A DNA stretch of 64,000 nucleotides, taken from an uncultured Clostridia bacterium. GTDB taxonomy: Bacteria; Bacillota; Clostridia; Monoglobales; Monoglobaceae. The stretch's first letter is position 1. Each line of letters starts with the position of its first letter. The stretch covers positions 55,992 through 119,991 of the forward strand of contig CANQQJ010000003.1 of assembly GCA_947625905.1 (NCBI GenBank), read 5' to 3'. This document shows positions 1-10,591 of the stretch, in pieces. Made by a program: the position numbers and the translations under genes. The notes below the pieces were generated by a model that worked only from the letters and a program-made list of their open reading frames with translations, had not been told where the DNA came from and did not search any database.

Positions 1-200
1 CAGCCTGCCCGCTTGCCTCCTCCCGGGAGGAGGTGTCAGGCGAAGCCTGACGGAGGTGGGAACGTAGGGACTAGGAATTAGGGCCTAGGGACTAGGATCC
101 CCCCTCAGTCGGGCAAAGCCCGACAGCTCCCCCGAGGGGGGCGCGCCTATGTAAATGCCTTCCCCGAGGGGAGCCTGACGGAGTCGGGAACGCAGGGATT
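1..200. repeat. Mosaic of palindromic intergenic repeats (CCTCCTCCCGGGAGGAGG block, TAGGGACTAGG tract)
   Basis: CAGCCTGCCCGCTTGC.TCCTCCCGGGAGGAGGTG...GACGGAGGTGGGAAC recurs at 14955-15026; contains perfect palindromes. Confidence 0.8.
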
Positions 201-203
201 AGC

Positions 204-291
204 TATAAACATCATATTTATAATAAATTAAAGATTAGTGTCAAAAAACAAAGATGATATTTTGCAGGGCGTATGTTAAAATAAAAATATG
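204..291 (+). promoter_or_regulatory. Upstream element, copy 1 of a duplicated ~88-bp regulatory sequence
   Basis: TATAAACATCATATTTATAATAAATTAAAGATTAGTGTCAAAAAACAAAG.TG.TATTTT......GCGTATGTTAAAATA is nearly identical at 15323-15410; both lie just upstream of accessory genes. Confidence 0.7.
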
Positions 292-359
292 ATAATTGTT
301 TCATGAGAAAAACATCCGCCGCGATCATACGCGGGGATTAAAGACAGGAGTGTTTTTTT

Positions 360-3300
360 GTGTCTGTATTTAAAAAAATGACGGCTTTGTTTACATCTGT
401 CGTTATATTGATTTCGGCGGGCGTTATACCCGTTTATTCCGAACCGCTTGACGAGGTGTTATACGCAAATGGTTTTGAGAGCACCGATGAAGCACTTTTG
501 CTGACGGGGAGCAACAATTCGATTGTATGCGGCACCACGGCCGACGCGGCCGCGGGCGGTGTATGCTCTTACGGATTTTCCGCCGATTCGGCTGTTGACA
601 ATGTCAGCGACGGCAAGGAGATATCAAAATCATTTGGAGTTGAGTATAAAAAGTTTTATAAGGTTAGTGTAAATTATCTTGTTAAAAATTATATGAGGGT
701 CAACGGAACAAACGGCGGAGCATATATATCCTACAAGGTTTTAAACGCCGACGGTTCGCAGATCGAGGATTATAAATACTGTATCGCATCCGAGAAGGTT
801 GAAAGCGGCGAGTGGCAAAGCGCCACGCTTTACATAACTCCCGGAAAAAATGCTGCGAAAGTTGGAATTTATCTAGGCTTTTCCGCCGCGAGCGGAACGG
901 TTTATTTTGACGACCTGACCTTCAGCGAGATAGATAAGTCTTTGGTCGGTCTTAATCCTGTTACGAGAACACAGGCCGGAGCGGGCGTCCAAGACAGCTA
1001 CAAAACAGGTTTTGAGGACGATGATGTTGATTATTGGACTTATTCGGTAAAAAGCGGCGATGCGGATGCGGGTGTTTCGGGAGATATGGCACATTCAGGA
1101 AGCAAGTGCTTTATGTTTCATTCGGTCTCGCAGAACAGAGATCCGTCAAACAACACTTCTATCACAAACAAAAAGTCAGGCGAGTTTATGTTTGTGCTTG
1201 AGCCCGGAGTTTATCAGATCTCATGCTGGTATAATCTTAAAGATTACAAGAGATTCAATAATTCTCACGGCGCCACCTTCGGCGTCAGCGCTTATAGCGG
1301 CAGTACAGAACTGCGCGGCAGCCCGACAACAAAAACTTTTGATGTGTTGGAGGATACGGCGGGCGAGTGGAAGTATTACAGCTTTACATTCACACTCCCC
1401 GAGGAATGTGACCGAATAAGAATGAATATCGGATTCCGCTGCTCGACAGGAACTTACGCGGTCGATGATATTGAGGTAACTCCGGTGCTTACCGGCCTTA
1501 CAACAAATCCGGATAATGAGCACTTTAACGGAATGACAGTTAAAAAAGCCGATGATGATACCGTGTCGGTCGATTTAGATTATGAGCAGGCGATCTCGCC
1601 CGCCATACTCGACACCATAATTCTCGGCAATGAGGAATCCGAGGCCGCTCACAATTTTGAGGCAGGCAACAGCGCTGTCGGTTACGGCGGCTTAGGAGAT
1701 ACATACAGGCAGCTTTATCCGAATGAGCCCGTGTGTTTTGAGGTAAAAGTCGATCCCGAAAAAATGAATTATCTGACAATTAAAATGTGGGGCTCGGAAT
1801 TTCCGCAGAAGGACCGACAGCATTTGCAGGTCACCGACGAGTACGGAACGTTCAAGCAGGAGTACGGAACGATGTGGCCCGATATTGACAGTATGATGCA
1901 CGAGCAGGCGCAAAATGATTCGTATTTCTACGGAACGCTCAGGCTTCCTCCCCAGGCGACAATGGGCAGAACAAGCATAAAGCTGAAGATCTGGAATGTG
2001 GGAAACTATAACGCTTACGGCGCGACAAAGTACGCTGCGGCTCCCGAATATTCGCGAGAGATCTTTAAAATAGCAACACACACCGAGCCGGAGTATATAC
2101 CGCAGAGCGACGATAAATCGGGAACCGAAAAGAGATACGATCTCACCAGAACCAAAGTTTCACCGAACGGACTTTCACCCTATGATTTTCTGATAAACGA
2201 GATGGACAAGGGCGTTGAGACCGTGATGGCGCGTCAAAACTACGGCGAGACATGGAACGAAATGGTTGCGGAAGGATTATCTCCGGTCGAGGCTACGGGC
2301 GCCTATATGGAGGACACAAACAGTCTGCGTCACGGCACATGGGAAAATTGGTGCAAGAATGTGTACTATAACAAGTGTGTGAGTTCAAACAGCGAGAATA
2401 TGAAAGGAATCCGTGTTTTGTCGACAGCGTACAACAGCCCGTGGAGCAAGTATTATCACGATGATATGCTGGTTGACCGCTGCGTTTCGTGGCTTGATTA
2501 CATGGTAAGAGCCCAAGGCTCAAACGGCGGTTACAACGATGCCAACAACAAGGCGTGGATAGGAGGTCCGAACAGGACCGAATCAACTAACGCCATTAAT
2601 GCAGGCGAACGAACGATCGGAGAGGTTTTCCTCCAGCTCCATACTGAGATGGAAAGACTGGGTTATATGGATCAGCTTATGGACGACGATCTTAATCCCG
2701 ACACGCCCATGATCACCAGAGCTAAAGCTTATGAAAATATGTTTGTCGGCATAAGTTATTATATGTTTGAGTATATTTCGAGAAGAACGGCCGTAAACCA
2801 AGATCTATTCAATATTATTGCGGGCGAGGCCGCGGAGGAATCCTTGCAGATCCTTAATCCCGCGCGCTGCCGCGACAGAGACACAATGAAGTGGTGGTGG
2901 TACACCGCCACCGGACTGATGGTCGCGCCGCACGGAAGTATTCAGATCTCTCCCAAGGGACTGTCACTTGAGACTCACGGACACTTAAACGGCGCATACG
3001 ATGGAAACTACGGTATGCACGGCGCTTCGATGGCGGCCGATCTTGCCATGCTCACAGGTGATGAAAATATTAAGCGGCGCGCGGTTTCGGCGGCAAACGC
3101 TCTTACATATTTCCAGGAAACAATAACCGATTCGGAGGGTTATGTCGCTATCAGGAAAGAGGATGCGATAAACACTCGTAATACTTATACTCCCGGACGC
3201 GTTGAGTACACAGCCTGGAACAACTTTAATGCAATATATTTTGGTTCAAAAGACGCTATACGCGAGCTTGAGCTGTATATCCAGTACGGCGAGATATACA

Positions 3301-4121
3301 GAGCGCCGATTGCAACCAACTCTCGTGATCTGTATTATGTTATGCAGATGTTTAATATAATGGGAGATAAGATCAAAGCCGCTTCCGAGGGCTATAAGAC
3401 CTTTGCGGACATCAGCGGTGTTGAGGAAGAAGGTGCCATAGTTACCTTGGCGTGGAAGGGAATAATCGACGGAGTGACCGATCTGACGTTTAAACCCGAT
3501 GAACGTATTGATGAGGAAACATTTAAGCGTTGGCTCAATAATGCTTTCGGCAACACGACCGAGATTCCTTATTCCATACTGTATACACGAGCCGAAGCGG
3601 CAAGGATAATACTTCAGCGCATTTATGACAAAGGCGTCGATATAGGCAGATTTGATCTCGGTTCGGGAATATGCCTTCCCAACGAGCCGTGGGTCCATGA
3701 TGATTATGTTTACAACGACGAAATTGCCGAGTCGTATGCCTGGAAACTTCATGACAACGAAATTTTCCGCTGCACCATGAACTGGAGAAGCGAGTACAGC
3801 AGTTCGACAGAAAGAAGCAGAGCGGTCGCGACTACTTCGGAAGTGCTCAGATATCACGTTATGAAGGATGAGTATTCATCGGTCGGCTGCGCTTATATGG
3901 CGGCGCCGCTGGGACTTAGGAGAATAGATATCGCGAAATACGGCAAGTATGTTATTCTGTCAAATGTGTCCGATCAGGATAAGTCTGTTAATGTCGATAT
4001 AACATCGGATATTAAAAAGGCGCGCGATATAGTTTCGGGCGAAATGATAGACTTAAACAGCGAATTGAATATAAAAGCTCAGTCAACCGTGGTTCTCAAT
4101 CTGGAGGATGTTGAAAAATGA
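360..4121 (+). CDS. Large secreted multidomain protein: tandem N-terminal jelly-roll/CBM-like domains, alpha-toroid-like putative carbohydrate-active domain, embedded SLH-like segment, C-terminal beta domain
   Basis: Signal peptide; two internally similar N-terminal modules; SLH-like FADISGVEEEGAIVTLAWKGIIDGVTDLTFKPDERI; paralogous to 17625-21611; GTG start. Confidence 0.75.
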   Translation: MSVFKKMTALFTSVVILISAGVIPVYSEPLDEVLYANGFESTDEALLLTGSNNSIVCGTTADAAAGGVCSYGFSADSAVDNVSDGKEISKSFGVEYKKFYKVSVNYLVKNYMRVNGTNGGAYISYKVLNADGSQIEDYKYCIASEKVESGEWQSATLYITPGKNAAKVGIYLGFSAASGTVYFDDLTFSEIDKSLVGLNPVTRTQAGAGVQDSYKTGFEDDDVDYWTYSVKSGDADAGVSGDMAHSGSKCFMFHSVSQNRDPSNNTSITNKKSGEFMFVLEPGVYQISCWYNLKDYKRFNNSHGATFGVSAYSGSTELRGSPTTKTFDVLEDTAGEWKYYSFTFTLPEECDRIRMNIGFRCSTGTYAVDDIEVTPVLTGLTTNPDNEHFNGMTVKKADDDTVSVDLDYEQAISPAILDTIILGNEESEAAHNFEAGNSAVGYGGLGDTYRQLYPNEPVCFEVKVDPEKMNYLTIKMWGSEFPQKDRQHLQVTDEYGTFKQEYGTMWPDIDSMMHEQAQNDSYFYGTLRLPPQATMGRTSIKLKIWNVGNYNAYGATKYAAAPEYSREIFKIATHTEPEYIPQSDDKSGTEKRYDLTRTKVSPNGLSPYDFLINEMDKGVETVMARQNYGETWNEMVAEGLSPVEATGAYMEDTNSLRHGTWENWCKNVYYNKCVSSNSENMKGIRVLSTAYNSPWSKYYHDDMLVDRCVSWLDYMVRAQGSNGGYNDANNKAWIGGPNRTESTNAINAGERTIGEVFLQLHTEMERLGYMDQLMDDDLNPDTPMITRAKAYENMFVGISYYMFEYISRRTAVNQDLFNIIAGEAAEESLQILNPARCRDRDTMKWWWYTATGLMVAPHGSIQISPKGLSLETHGHLNGAYDGNYGMHGASMAADLAMLTGDENIKRRAVSAANALTYFQETITDSEGYVAIRKEDAINTRNTYTPGRVEYTAWNNFNAIYFGSKDAIRELELYIQYGEIYRAPIATNSRDLYYVMQMFNIMGDKIKAASEGYKTFADISGVEEEGAIVTLAWKGIIDGVTDLTFKPDERIDEETFKRWLNNAFGNTTEIPYSILYTRAEAARIILQRIYDKGVDIGRFDLGSGICLPNEPWVHDDYVYNDEIAESYAWKLHDNEIFRCTMNWRSEYSSSTERSRAVATTSEVLRYHVMKDEYSSVGCAYMAAPLGLRRIDIAKYGKYVILSNVSDQDKSVNVDITSDIKKARDIVSGEMIDLNSELNIKAQSTVVLNLEDVEK

Positions 4122-6010
4122 AGATGATAAAAAATGTATTATGCGCAGTTTTAGCGTTTGTGATGATCTCGGGAACGGTCAACGCCGATGTTATGAGCGA
4201 CACGAGCTATGCCGAGGCTGTCGAGGGAGCGGTCGTGATAGACAGCTCTATGGTTTATGAAACCGAGGCGGACGTAACAAAAGAACAGATCGGATCGCTG
4301 TTTAACTATGCCAACGGAACAGACGATCGTCCCGCGCCTCTTAACGAAGCGTACAACGCGGATTTCACGATATACCTCGGTTCGGATAACGCGAAAAACA
4401 TATCGGGTTTCAGAGTGTATGTAAACGGTTCTGATTCGAGCGAGCACAATCCGCCGATCACTCTTTACGGCTCAAACGACGCCGTAACATGGGACGAGCT
4501 TACAAGCATAGAAACGCCGATCATGGGAGCGTGGAACGAGAAATACTTTGAGTCGGGATCGGAATATACATATCTGCGCCTCGAAAGTGCTATGTCTGTG
4601 ACCGATGAGGATGAGATCAGCGAGGATGACGTCTTTATCGAAGGCGAAACCGATACATATCATCAGAAAGTTTCATGCGTCGCTTTTTTTGAGGCGGTGA
4701 CGGACGAGGAAAGTTCCGGCTTGGTATCATCAAGCACAGGCGGCTATAAAACCGAACAGACTGTCACGGATTTCAGCGATATAAGCGGCCACTGGGCGGA
4801 GGATGTTATCCGAAAGTATTTATCGAACGGATATATAAACGGATATCCGGACGGTACATTCAGACCGGACGACGGAGTGACGGCGGCGGAGTTTTGCAAA
4901 ATCGTGTCATCATTACAGGGCGTGAGCTACAGCGTTTCGGGCGGCAGCTGGTCGCTTCCGTATATTCGGGAAATGATGTCAAAGGGCGTTATCGAACGCT
5001 CGGATTTTGACGATTATGATGTTCGGATGACAAGAGAGCAGGTCGCAAAAGCAGCGCTGGGGCTGATGACGGGCGAATATTATCCGAAAGATCTTGAACA
5101 ATATCTTGGATACATAACAGACTCGGATCAAATAACACCGGCATATAACGAATATGTTATAAAAACGTTTGTTTCGGGCGTTATCGGCGGATATCCCGAC
5201 GGAACTTGGAGACCGCAGGACGGAGTCACAAGGGCCGAGATACTGTCGATACTTGACAGGGTGACGAATAAAGACATGAGAGAGATCCCCGAGGCACTCC
5301 GGGGAAGCTCGTCCGAGGATCCGGTGCAGTCTTATTTCTTCAGCGCGGCGGTCCAAGTAAGAAAGAACACCAACGCTTCGGGAATGCAGTATCGTTTGTA
5401 CGGCTCGGACGCCAGATATATGGAGGCCGACGATGCCGCCACGGGTCTTAAGATATTCAATGAGATTCAGGGCGCGCAGGGATTCGCAATGATCCTGAGG
5501 TATGATGTCTCGGATATAAAAGAAAACAGAGATAAACTTAACAGTCTGCATTTAGACGCTGAGTGGGTAAAGGGCGGCAGTAACGGACATGAACTCGGTG
5601 TATGGTATTACACTTATGATGCTGACAAGACCGACTGGAACAACAATCTCTACTTTAAGAACCTGAACGGCTCGGCGGTCGCGAGCGATGATATTTCGGG
5701 TTATAACTCGGTTGTATCGAATATCGAGTCGCAGCTCCCTACTTGGGGCAATTCGTCAATGGCCGTGCCCAATAATCAAAAAACCAAGCCGGTATTCAGC
5801 GCCGTCAGAAACGAGGAGAAAAAATTTGTTTTTGATATAACACCTGATATTGATGATTTTCTGGCGCATGCCAACGAGAATAATATGGTGGAGATATTTA
5901 TAACATCGGTTAACTATGACGGATATGAGCTTGACGAAGATAAGCCGCAGATATATACGGCGGGCGAGAATGCCCCGGCACTTGTTGCTGAATACAATGT
6001 CGGAAGCTGA
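4118..6010 (+). CDS. Secreted S-layer-homology (SLH) protein with F5/8C-like N-terminal domain and C-terminal beta-sandwich
   Basis: Signal peptide; DFSDISGHWAEDVIRKYLSNGYINGYPDGTFRPDDGVTAAEF and GVIGGYPDGTWRPQDGVTRAEI are SLH motifs; start overlaps previous stop (ATGA). Confidence 0.8.
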   Translation: MKMIKNVLCAVLAFVMISGTVNADVMSDTSYAEAVEGAVVIDSSMVYETEADVTKEQIGSLFNYANGTDDRPAPLNEAYNADFTIYLGSDNAKNISGFRVYVNGSDSSEHNPPITLYGSNDAVTWDELTSIETPIMGAWNEKYFESGSEYTYLRLESAMSVTDEDEISEDDVFIEGETDTYHQKVSCVAFFEAVTDEESSGLVSSSTGGYKTEQTVTDFSDISGHWAEDVIRKYLSNGYINGYPDGTFRPDDGVTAAEFCKIVSSLQGVSYSVSGGSWSLPYIREMMSKGVIERSDFDDYDVRMTREQVAKAALGLMTGEYYPKDLEQYLGYITDSDQITPAYNEYVIKTFVSGVIGGYPDGTWRPQDGVTRAEILSILDRVTNKDMREIPEALRGSSSEDPVQSYFFSAAVQVRKNTNASGMQYRLYGSDARYMEADDAATGLKIFNEIQGAQGFAMILRYDVSDIKENRDKLNSLHLDAEWVKGGSNGHELGVWYYTYDADKTDWNNNLYFKNLNGSAVASDDISGYNSVVSNIESQLPTWGNSSMAVPNNQKTKPVFSAVRNEEKKFVFDITPDIDDFLAHANENNMVEIFITSVNYDGYELDEDKPQIYTAGENAPALVAEYNVGS

Positions 6011-6049
6011 GAGTAATGTTGAGCCGATATCAGATCAAACTATGAGAGG

Positions 6050-6679
6050 GTGGTTATTATGCAAACGATATTGTTTCAAGGTGACTCTATCACCGACGCG
6101 GGGCGCTCGCGCGAGATCGAGCGCAACGGAGGCTGGGGCTACGCGACGCTTGTAAAGGCGCAGCTCGGCTATGAAGATCCAGGCAAATATCAATTTTACA
6201 ACAGAGGCGTGGGCGGCGACAGAATAGTTGATGTCTACGCGCGGATGAATACAGATATAATTCAGCTTAAACCCGATGTGATGAGCATACTCGCGGGAGT
6301 AAATGATGTGTGGTCGCAGATACGATGGGAAAACGGCAGCAGCCCGGAGAAGTACGGAAAAATATATTCCATGCTTATCGAGGAGGTCAAGGAAGCGCTG
6401 CCGGACATAAAAATTATGATTTTGGAGCCGTTCGTTTTGCGCGGAGAGGCGACCAACGAATTTTGGGACAGATTTAATTATGAGGTAAGAGCGATCGCGG
6501 CAAAGGCGAAAGAGACGGCGCAAAAATATGATCTGCCGTTTATAGAGCTGCAGCACCTGTTCGACGAGGCATACCCGCTGGCGCCGGAAGGCTACTGGCT
6601 CGGAGACGGCGTTCACCCCGCCGCGCCGGGACATGAGATCATAAAAAGAGAATGGATCAAGGCGTTTAAGACGTTGTAA
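6050..6679 (+). CDS. SGNH/GDSL-family hydrolase (probable carbohydrate esterase)
   Basis: LFQGDSITDAGR, GVGGDRIVD, ILAGVNDVW, GDGVHPAAPGH blocks. Confidence 0.88.
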   Translation: MVIMQTILFQGDSITDAGRSREIERNGGWGYATLVKAQLGYEDPGKYQFYNRGVGGDRIVDVYARMNTDIIQLKPDVMSILAGVNDVWSQIRWENGSSPEKYGKIYSMLIEEVKEALPDIKIMILEPFVLRGEATNEFWDRFNYEVRAIAAKAKETAQKYDLPFIELQHLFDEAYPLAPEGYWLGDGVHPAAPGHEIIKREWIKAFKTL

Positions 6680-6700
6680 ATTAAATGGGGAGGTTAATTT

Positions 6701-9700
6701 ATGATTGCGAAATTCAAAAAAATTATTGCTGTGGTTACGGCTTTCGCGGTGCTTCAGACTCTGCCGTCCATAACGTACGCGCTGCCGGAAACAGCCGCCG
6801 AAGCACAGGGTACCACGGTGTGGAGCGCGACAGACACGGCGAACACAACATGGTCTTTGTCGACGAGCGACAAAATCAACGGCTATGCTAATGTTGACAA
6901 CGGCACGCTTACAACTAAGATAGTCGCGGATGCCGAGACAAATTTATATGAGAGCCAACCCGATGTGGCAACCGCGTTTGATAGCGCGCAGTTTAAAAGC
7001 GCCACGCCGACAACAAGCGTAAGTAATGTGCAAAATCCCAATATTATGGGCGTTATAGCGCAGGCGGGAAACGCGAGTAATTATTTATTCAAGGCGGACG
7101 TAAAATACACGCTGCATTATACGATTTCGGGAAGCTGGGAGAATAAGGTGACAAATACTCCCAACGGCTCATATATAAATGCGTCAATATGGCAGGGTTC
7201 GTCAAGAGTAAATGATAACAACTGGACCAACCAAAATACTGTATCAACATCACCGGCACAGGCGACCGAAATGACATACGAGTTTACGCCGACCGTGGAT
7301 GGTTACGCGCAGTTTAATTTCGAGCTGCGCCGTGTTAAGGCAGGCAGTACAATGACGGTTTCGGATATTTACGTCACGACCGATGTCGATATGTACACAG
7401 TCACCTTCGACTCAAACGGAGGCAGCAGCGTTCCGTCGCAGCAAGTCCTGAGCGGTAAGACCGCCGTTCAGCCGGATCCTCCGACGCGCGAGGGCTGCAC
7501 ATTTAAAGGTTGGACGCTGGACGGCGAGGCTTATGCCTTTACAGAGCCGGTAACGGGCGATATAGAGCTTGTCGCCCAATGGGAATCTATAACCGGCGAT
7601 ACGCTTGCCGAGGATAAGATCGATTTGACGGACAAAAAGATATATCTGTTCACGATTGACAACGCTACAAAAACATTTAAATTCAACAAAGATGTTACAT
7701 CTGACAGTACATACAACGTGCTTACCGACGGAAAATACGACACCGACGCGGCTCTCGGCGCAAATCACTACGTTATGATCGACCTCGGTCAGGAATATCC
7801 GATAAGCACAATAAAGGCGTATCAGAACGATATAACAGCGACGGGAACAAACGGTAATTTCGTTGCTGTGCTTGACGGCTGCACGGGTACGGATTCCGTA
7901 TTTGTAAAGGCGGATTTGAAAAATCTTATTCGAACGCATAAGGATTACAACCCGCTCACAACCGAGAACGATACGAACTGCTTTACATATTCGCAGCTTA
8001 CCTCCGAAAAACATAACATGGGCAAGTTCCAATATATAATCATCTATAACGGCGGCAGCTACCATATGAATATGTCCGAGATAGAAATATATCGGGATAC
8101 GACCGAGAAAAAGCCGTATCTGTCCGTAAATAATTTTTACGGCAGCAATATGGTTTTGCAGCGCAATAAGAATCACGTTATAAAGGGTTACAGTTCAAAG
8201 GGACAGACCGTAACCGTTAAAATGGAACAGGACGGCAGCGCTGAAAACACGCAGACGGTAACAGCCACGCCCGATGAAAACGGAAACTGGACAGCGGAGT
8301 TAACGCCTATGGATGCGGGCACAACGCCGTATATGATAACCGTATCGGATGATACCGACGCAGCAGAGGTAAAGCTCACCGATGTGCTTGTCGGCGACGT
8401 ATTCTTAGCGTCGGGACAGTCAAATATGGCGTATGATGCGCCGAAGTCGGCAACACAGAGCGAAACTCAGTACAATAATGTAGGCGGTCCGAGCGGCTCG
8501 GTGTACTACAAAAAGGGCATGTATGAGCTCCAAAAGGAACTTGCGAATAACAATATCCGTATGTTCAAAATGCGCGACGATACCGCCGCCGAATCGGGTC
8601 TTGTAACCGAGAATGTTCCCGTATGGATCGACTGGTGTAAATCCGATGAAAAGATGACGGAAACAAAATCAGACGGAACGACAACCAATATTGAACATGA
8701 AAATATCCTCGCGCTGTCCTCGCTCGCCGCGTTTTTCGCGGATAAGGTGCAGAAGGATGAAAATATCCCCGTCGGCGTGATCCAGGCGTCGCGCGGCGGC
8801 TCGGCGATCGATATTTGGAGCGAGGGCGGAAGATTATACAACAACCATATCGCGCCGCTCGACGGACTTAATATCGCCGGTATTCTCTGGTACCAGGGCT
8901 GCGCCAACTCGAATGAGACGGGATTTAAAACGTACCATGATGATTTCAAAAAACTGATTCAAAAGTACAGAGAAATATTTAAGGATGCTAATTTGCCGTT
9001 CCTGTATGTGCAGCTCGCGCCGTATAAAAACAGCAATCCCGAATATGTGCAGGCCGGTTCACAGCGTTTTCAGGTCATGCGCGAGATCCAGCGCGAAATG
9101 CTTGACGATACCGAGGTAAACAATAATTTGTATATGGCGGTAAGCCTTGACACGACGCAGGATTCGCACCATGATTCGGAAGGCAATATAGTAAATCAAA
9201 GTCTTATCCACCCGCTCGGCAAGGATACGCTCGGAGAGCGTATGGCAGCGGCGTATGAGGCTATGGCGAAGAATGATAACAACGCCGTTATTTCCGGACC
9301 GCTTGTTGACAAGGCGACTGTAAGCGGTAATACAATTACGGTTACGTTTAAGGAGAACACCGCTAAGGGTTTAAAGGTGTTAAACCCCGATTATACATAT
9401 CAGCACAACGGCACAACAGGCTGGCAATCGACCGCAACGGAGCTTGAGGAATTTAAAATCGCGGGTGAGGACGGCGTTTATCATGACGCGACATCGACGA
9501 TCGACGGCGAAACCGTTAAGGTATCGTCAAACGAGGTCTCTAATCCGAAATACGTAAGCTATGCTTACAGCGAGCTTCCCAAGAACCCGAATCTGGCAAA
9601 CGGAGCAGGACTTCCCGCGTCGCCGTTTAATATAGGTCTTAACGGCGCGGCGGCTCCCACGGCTCCGCCCGAAACAGAGCCCGGAACGGAAACGCCCGCG

Positions 9701-10591
9701 CCGACTGCGACATCAACGCCGGGGGCGACAGCAGAGCCGGACACGCCGGTATTCACAACCGCGCCGGATGACACAATACCGCGCGGCGTTGAGGAAGCGA
9801 TTGCGGAAATCGACATTCCGGCGGATGAATCAATGCAATTTGAGGATGGCGACACCGTAGCGGTAATAGGCGACAGTATCACACACTTTAATTATTACGT
9901 GTCATTGCTTGAAGAAATGTATGCCGTTAAAAAGCCCGAAGCAGATATAAAATTCTACAATATGGGTGTAGGCGGAAATACCGCTACAAGAGGTCTTGCA
10001 ATAATAGACAAAGAATTTGAAGTCGCAAAAAATGCAGGAGTTACGCCGAATAAAGCAATTATCATGTACGGCATGAATGACTCCGGTCTTACGAACGGTC
10101 AGACAGAGGCAGAAAATATTGCGGTCTATAAAGAAAAAATGACCGAATTTATACAAGCTGTCAGAGATAAGGGCATAACGGATATTACGCTTATGTCAAC
10201 CTCGCCGTATGACCATAATCTGGTGATAGACGGCAAAGTCGATACCGGCCACGAATATAAACGCAGAATAATGCTGGAGTATGTTAACTGGCTGAAGCAA
10301 TACACCGATGCACATGACGACTGCCATTTTATCGATCTCACAACACCGATGTATGCGCTGCTTGACGCATATCAGCAAGATGACAATACACGAACGTTTA
10401 TAAACTATAAAGACAGAATTCATCCGTTAGATCTGGGAAGCTTCATAATGACATATATTATAGCAAAATCTCAGGGACTTGACGGTAAGCCGGTAAGAAC
10501 CGAAATTACAGTTTCCGGTGACAATGCGGCAGTAAACAGCGGCACAGCACAAGATCCAAGCATAAATAACGGCGATGTCGAGTTTACATAG
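6701..10591 (+). CDS. Secreted dual esterase: CBM-like + InlB B-repeat (DSNGG...GWT) + sialate-O-acetylesterase-like domain + Thr/Pro linker + SGNH hydrolase; ends at an in-frame TAG
   Basis: Signal peptide; VTFDSNGGSSVPSQQVLSGKTAVQPDPPTREGCTFKGWT; GDVFLASGQSNM, GILWYQGCAN; VAVIGDSITHFNYY, GMNDSG, DRIHPLDLG. Downstream ORF continues in the same frame. Confidence 0.8.
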   Translation: MIAKFKKIIAVVTAFAVLQTLPSITYALPETAAEAQGTTVWSATDTANTTWSLSTSDKINGYANVDNGTLTTKIVADAETNLYESQPDVATAFDSAQFKSATPTTSVSNVQNPNIMGVIAQAGNASNYLFKADVKYTLHYTISGSWENKVTNTPNGSYINASIWQGSSRVNDNNWTNQNTVSTSPAQATEMTYEFTPTVDGYAQFNFELRRVKAGSTMTVSDIYVTTDVDMYTVTFDSNGGSSVPSQQVLSGKTAVQPDPPTREGCTFKGWTLDGEAYAFTEPVTGDIELVAQWESITGDTLAEDKIDLTDKKIYLFTIDNATKTFKFNKDVTSDSTYNVLTDGKYDTDAALGANHYVMIDLGQEYPISTIKAYQNDITATGTNGNFVAVLDGCTGTDSVFVKADLKNLIRTHKDYNPLTTENDTNCFTYSQLTSEKHNMGKFQYIIIYNGGSYHMNMSEIEIYRDTTEKKPYLSVNNFYGSNMVLQRNKNHVIKGYSSKGQTVTVKMEQDGSAENTQTVTATPDENGNWTAELTPMDAGTTPYMITVSDDTDAAEVKLTDVLVGDVFLASGQSNMAYDAPKSATQSETQYNNVGGPSGSVYYKKGMYELQKELANNNIRMFKMRDDTAAESGLVTENVPVWIDWCKSDEKMTETKSDGTTTNIEHENILALSSLAAFFADKVQKDENIPVGVIQASRGGSAIDIWSEGGRLYNNHIAPLDGLNIAGILWYQGCANSNETGFKTYHDDFKKLIQKYREIFKDANLPFLYVQLAPYKNSNPEYVQAGSQRFQVMREIQREMLDDTEVNNNLYMAVSLDTTQDSHHDSEGNIVNQSLIHPLGKDTLGERMAAAYEAMAKNDNNAVISGPLVDKATVSGNTITVTFKENTAKGLKVLNPDYTYQHNGTTGWQSTATELEEFKIAGEDGVYHDATSTIDGETVKVSSNEVSNPKYVSYAYSELPKNPNLANGAGLPASPFNIGLNGAAAPTAPPETEPGTETPAPTATSTPGATAEPDTPVFTTAPDDTIPRGVEEAIAEIDIPADESMQFEDGDTVAVIGDSITHFNYYVSLLEEMYAVKKPEADIKFYNMGVGGNTATRGLAIIDKEFEVAKNAGVTPNKAIIMYGMNDSGLTNGQTEAENIAVYKEKMTEFIQAVRDKGITDITLMSTSPYDHNLVIDGKVDTGHEYKRRIMLEYVNWLKQYTDAHDDCHFIDLTTPMYALLDAYQQDDNTRTFINYKDRIHPLDLGSFIMTYIIAKSQGLDGKPVRTEITVSGDNAAVNSGTAQDPSINNGDVEFT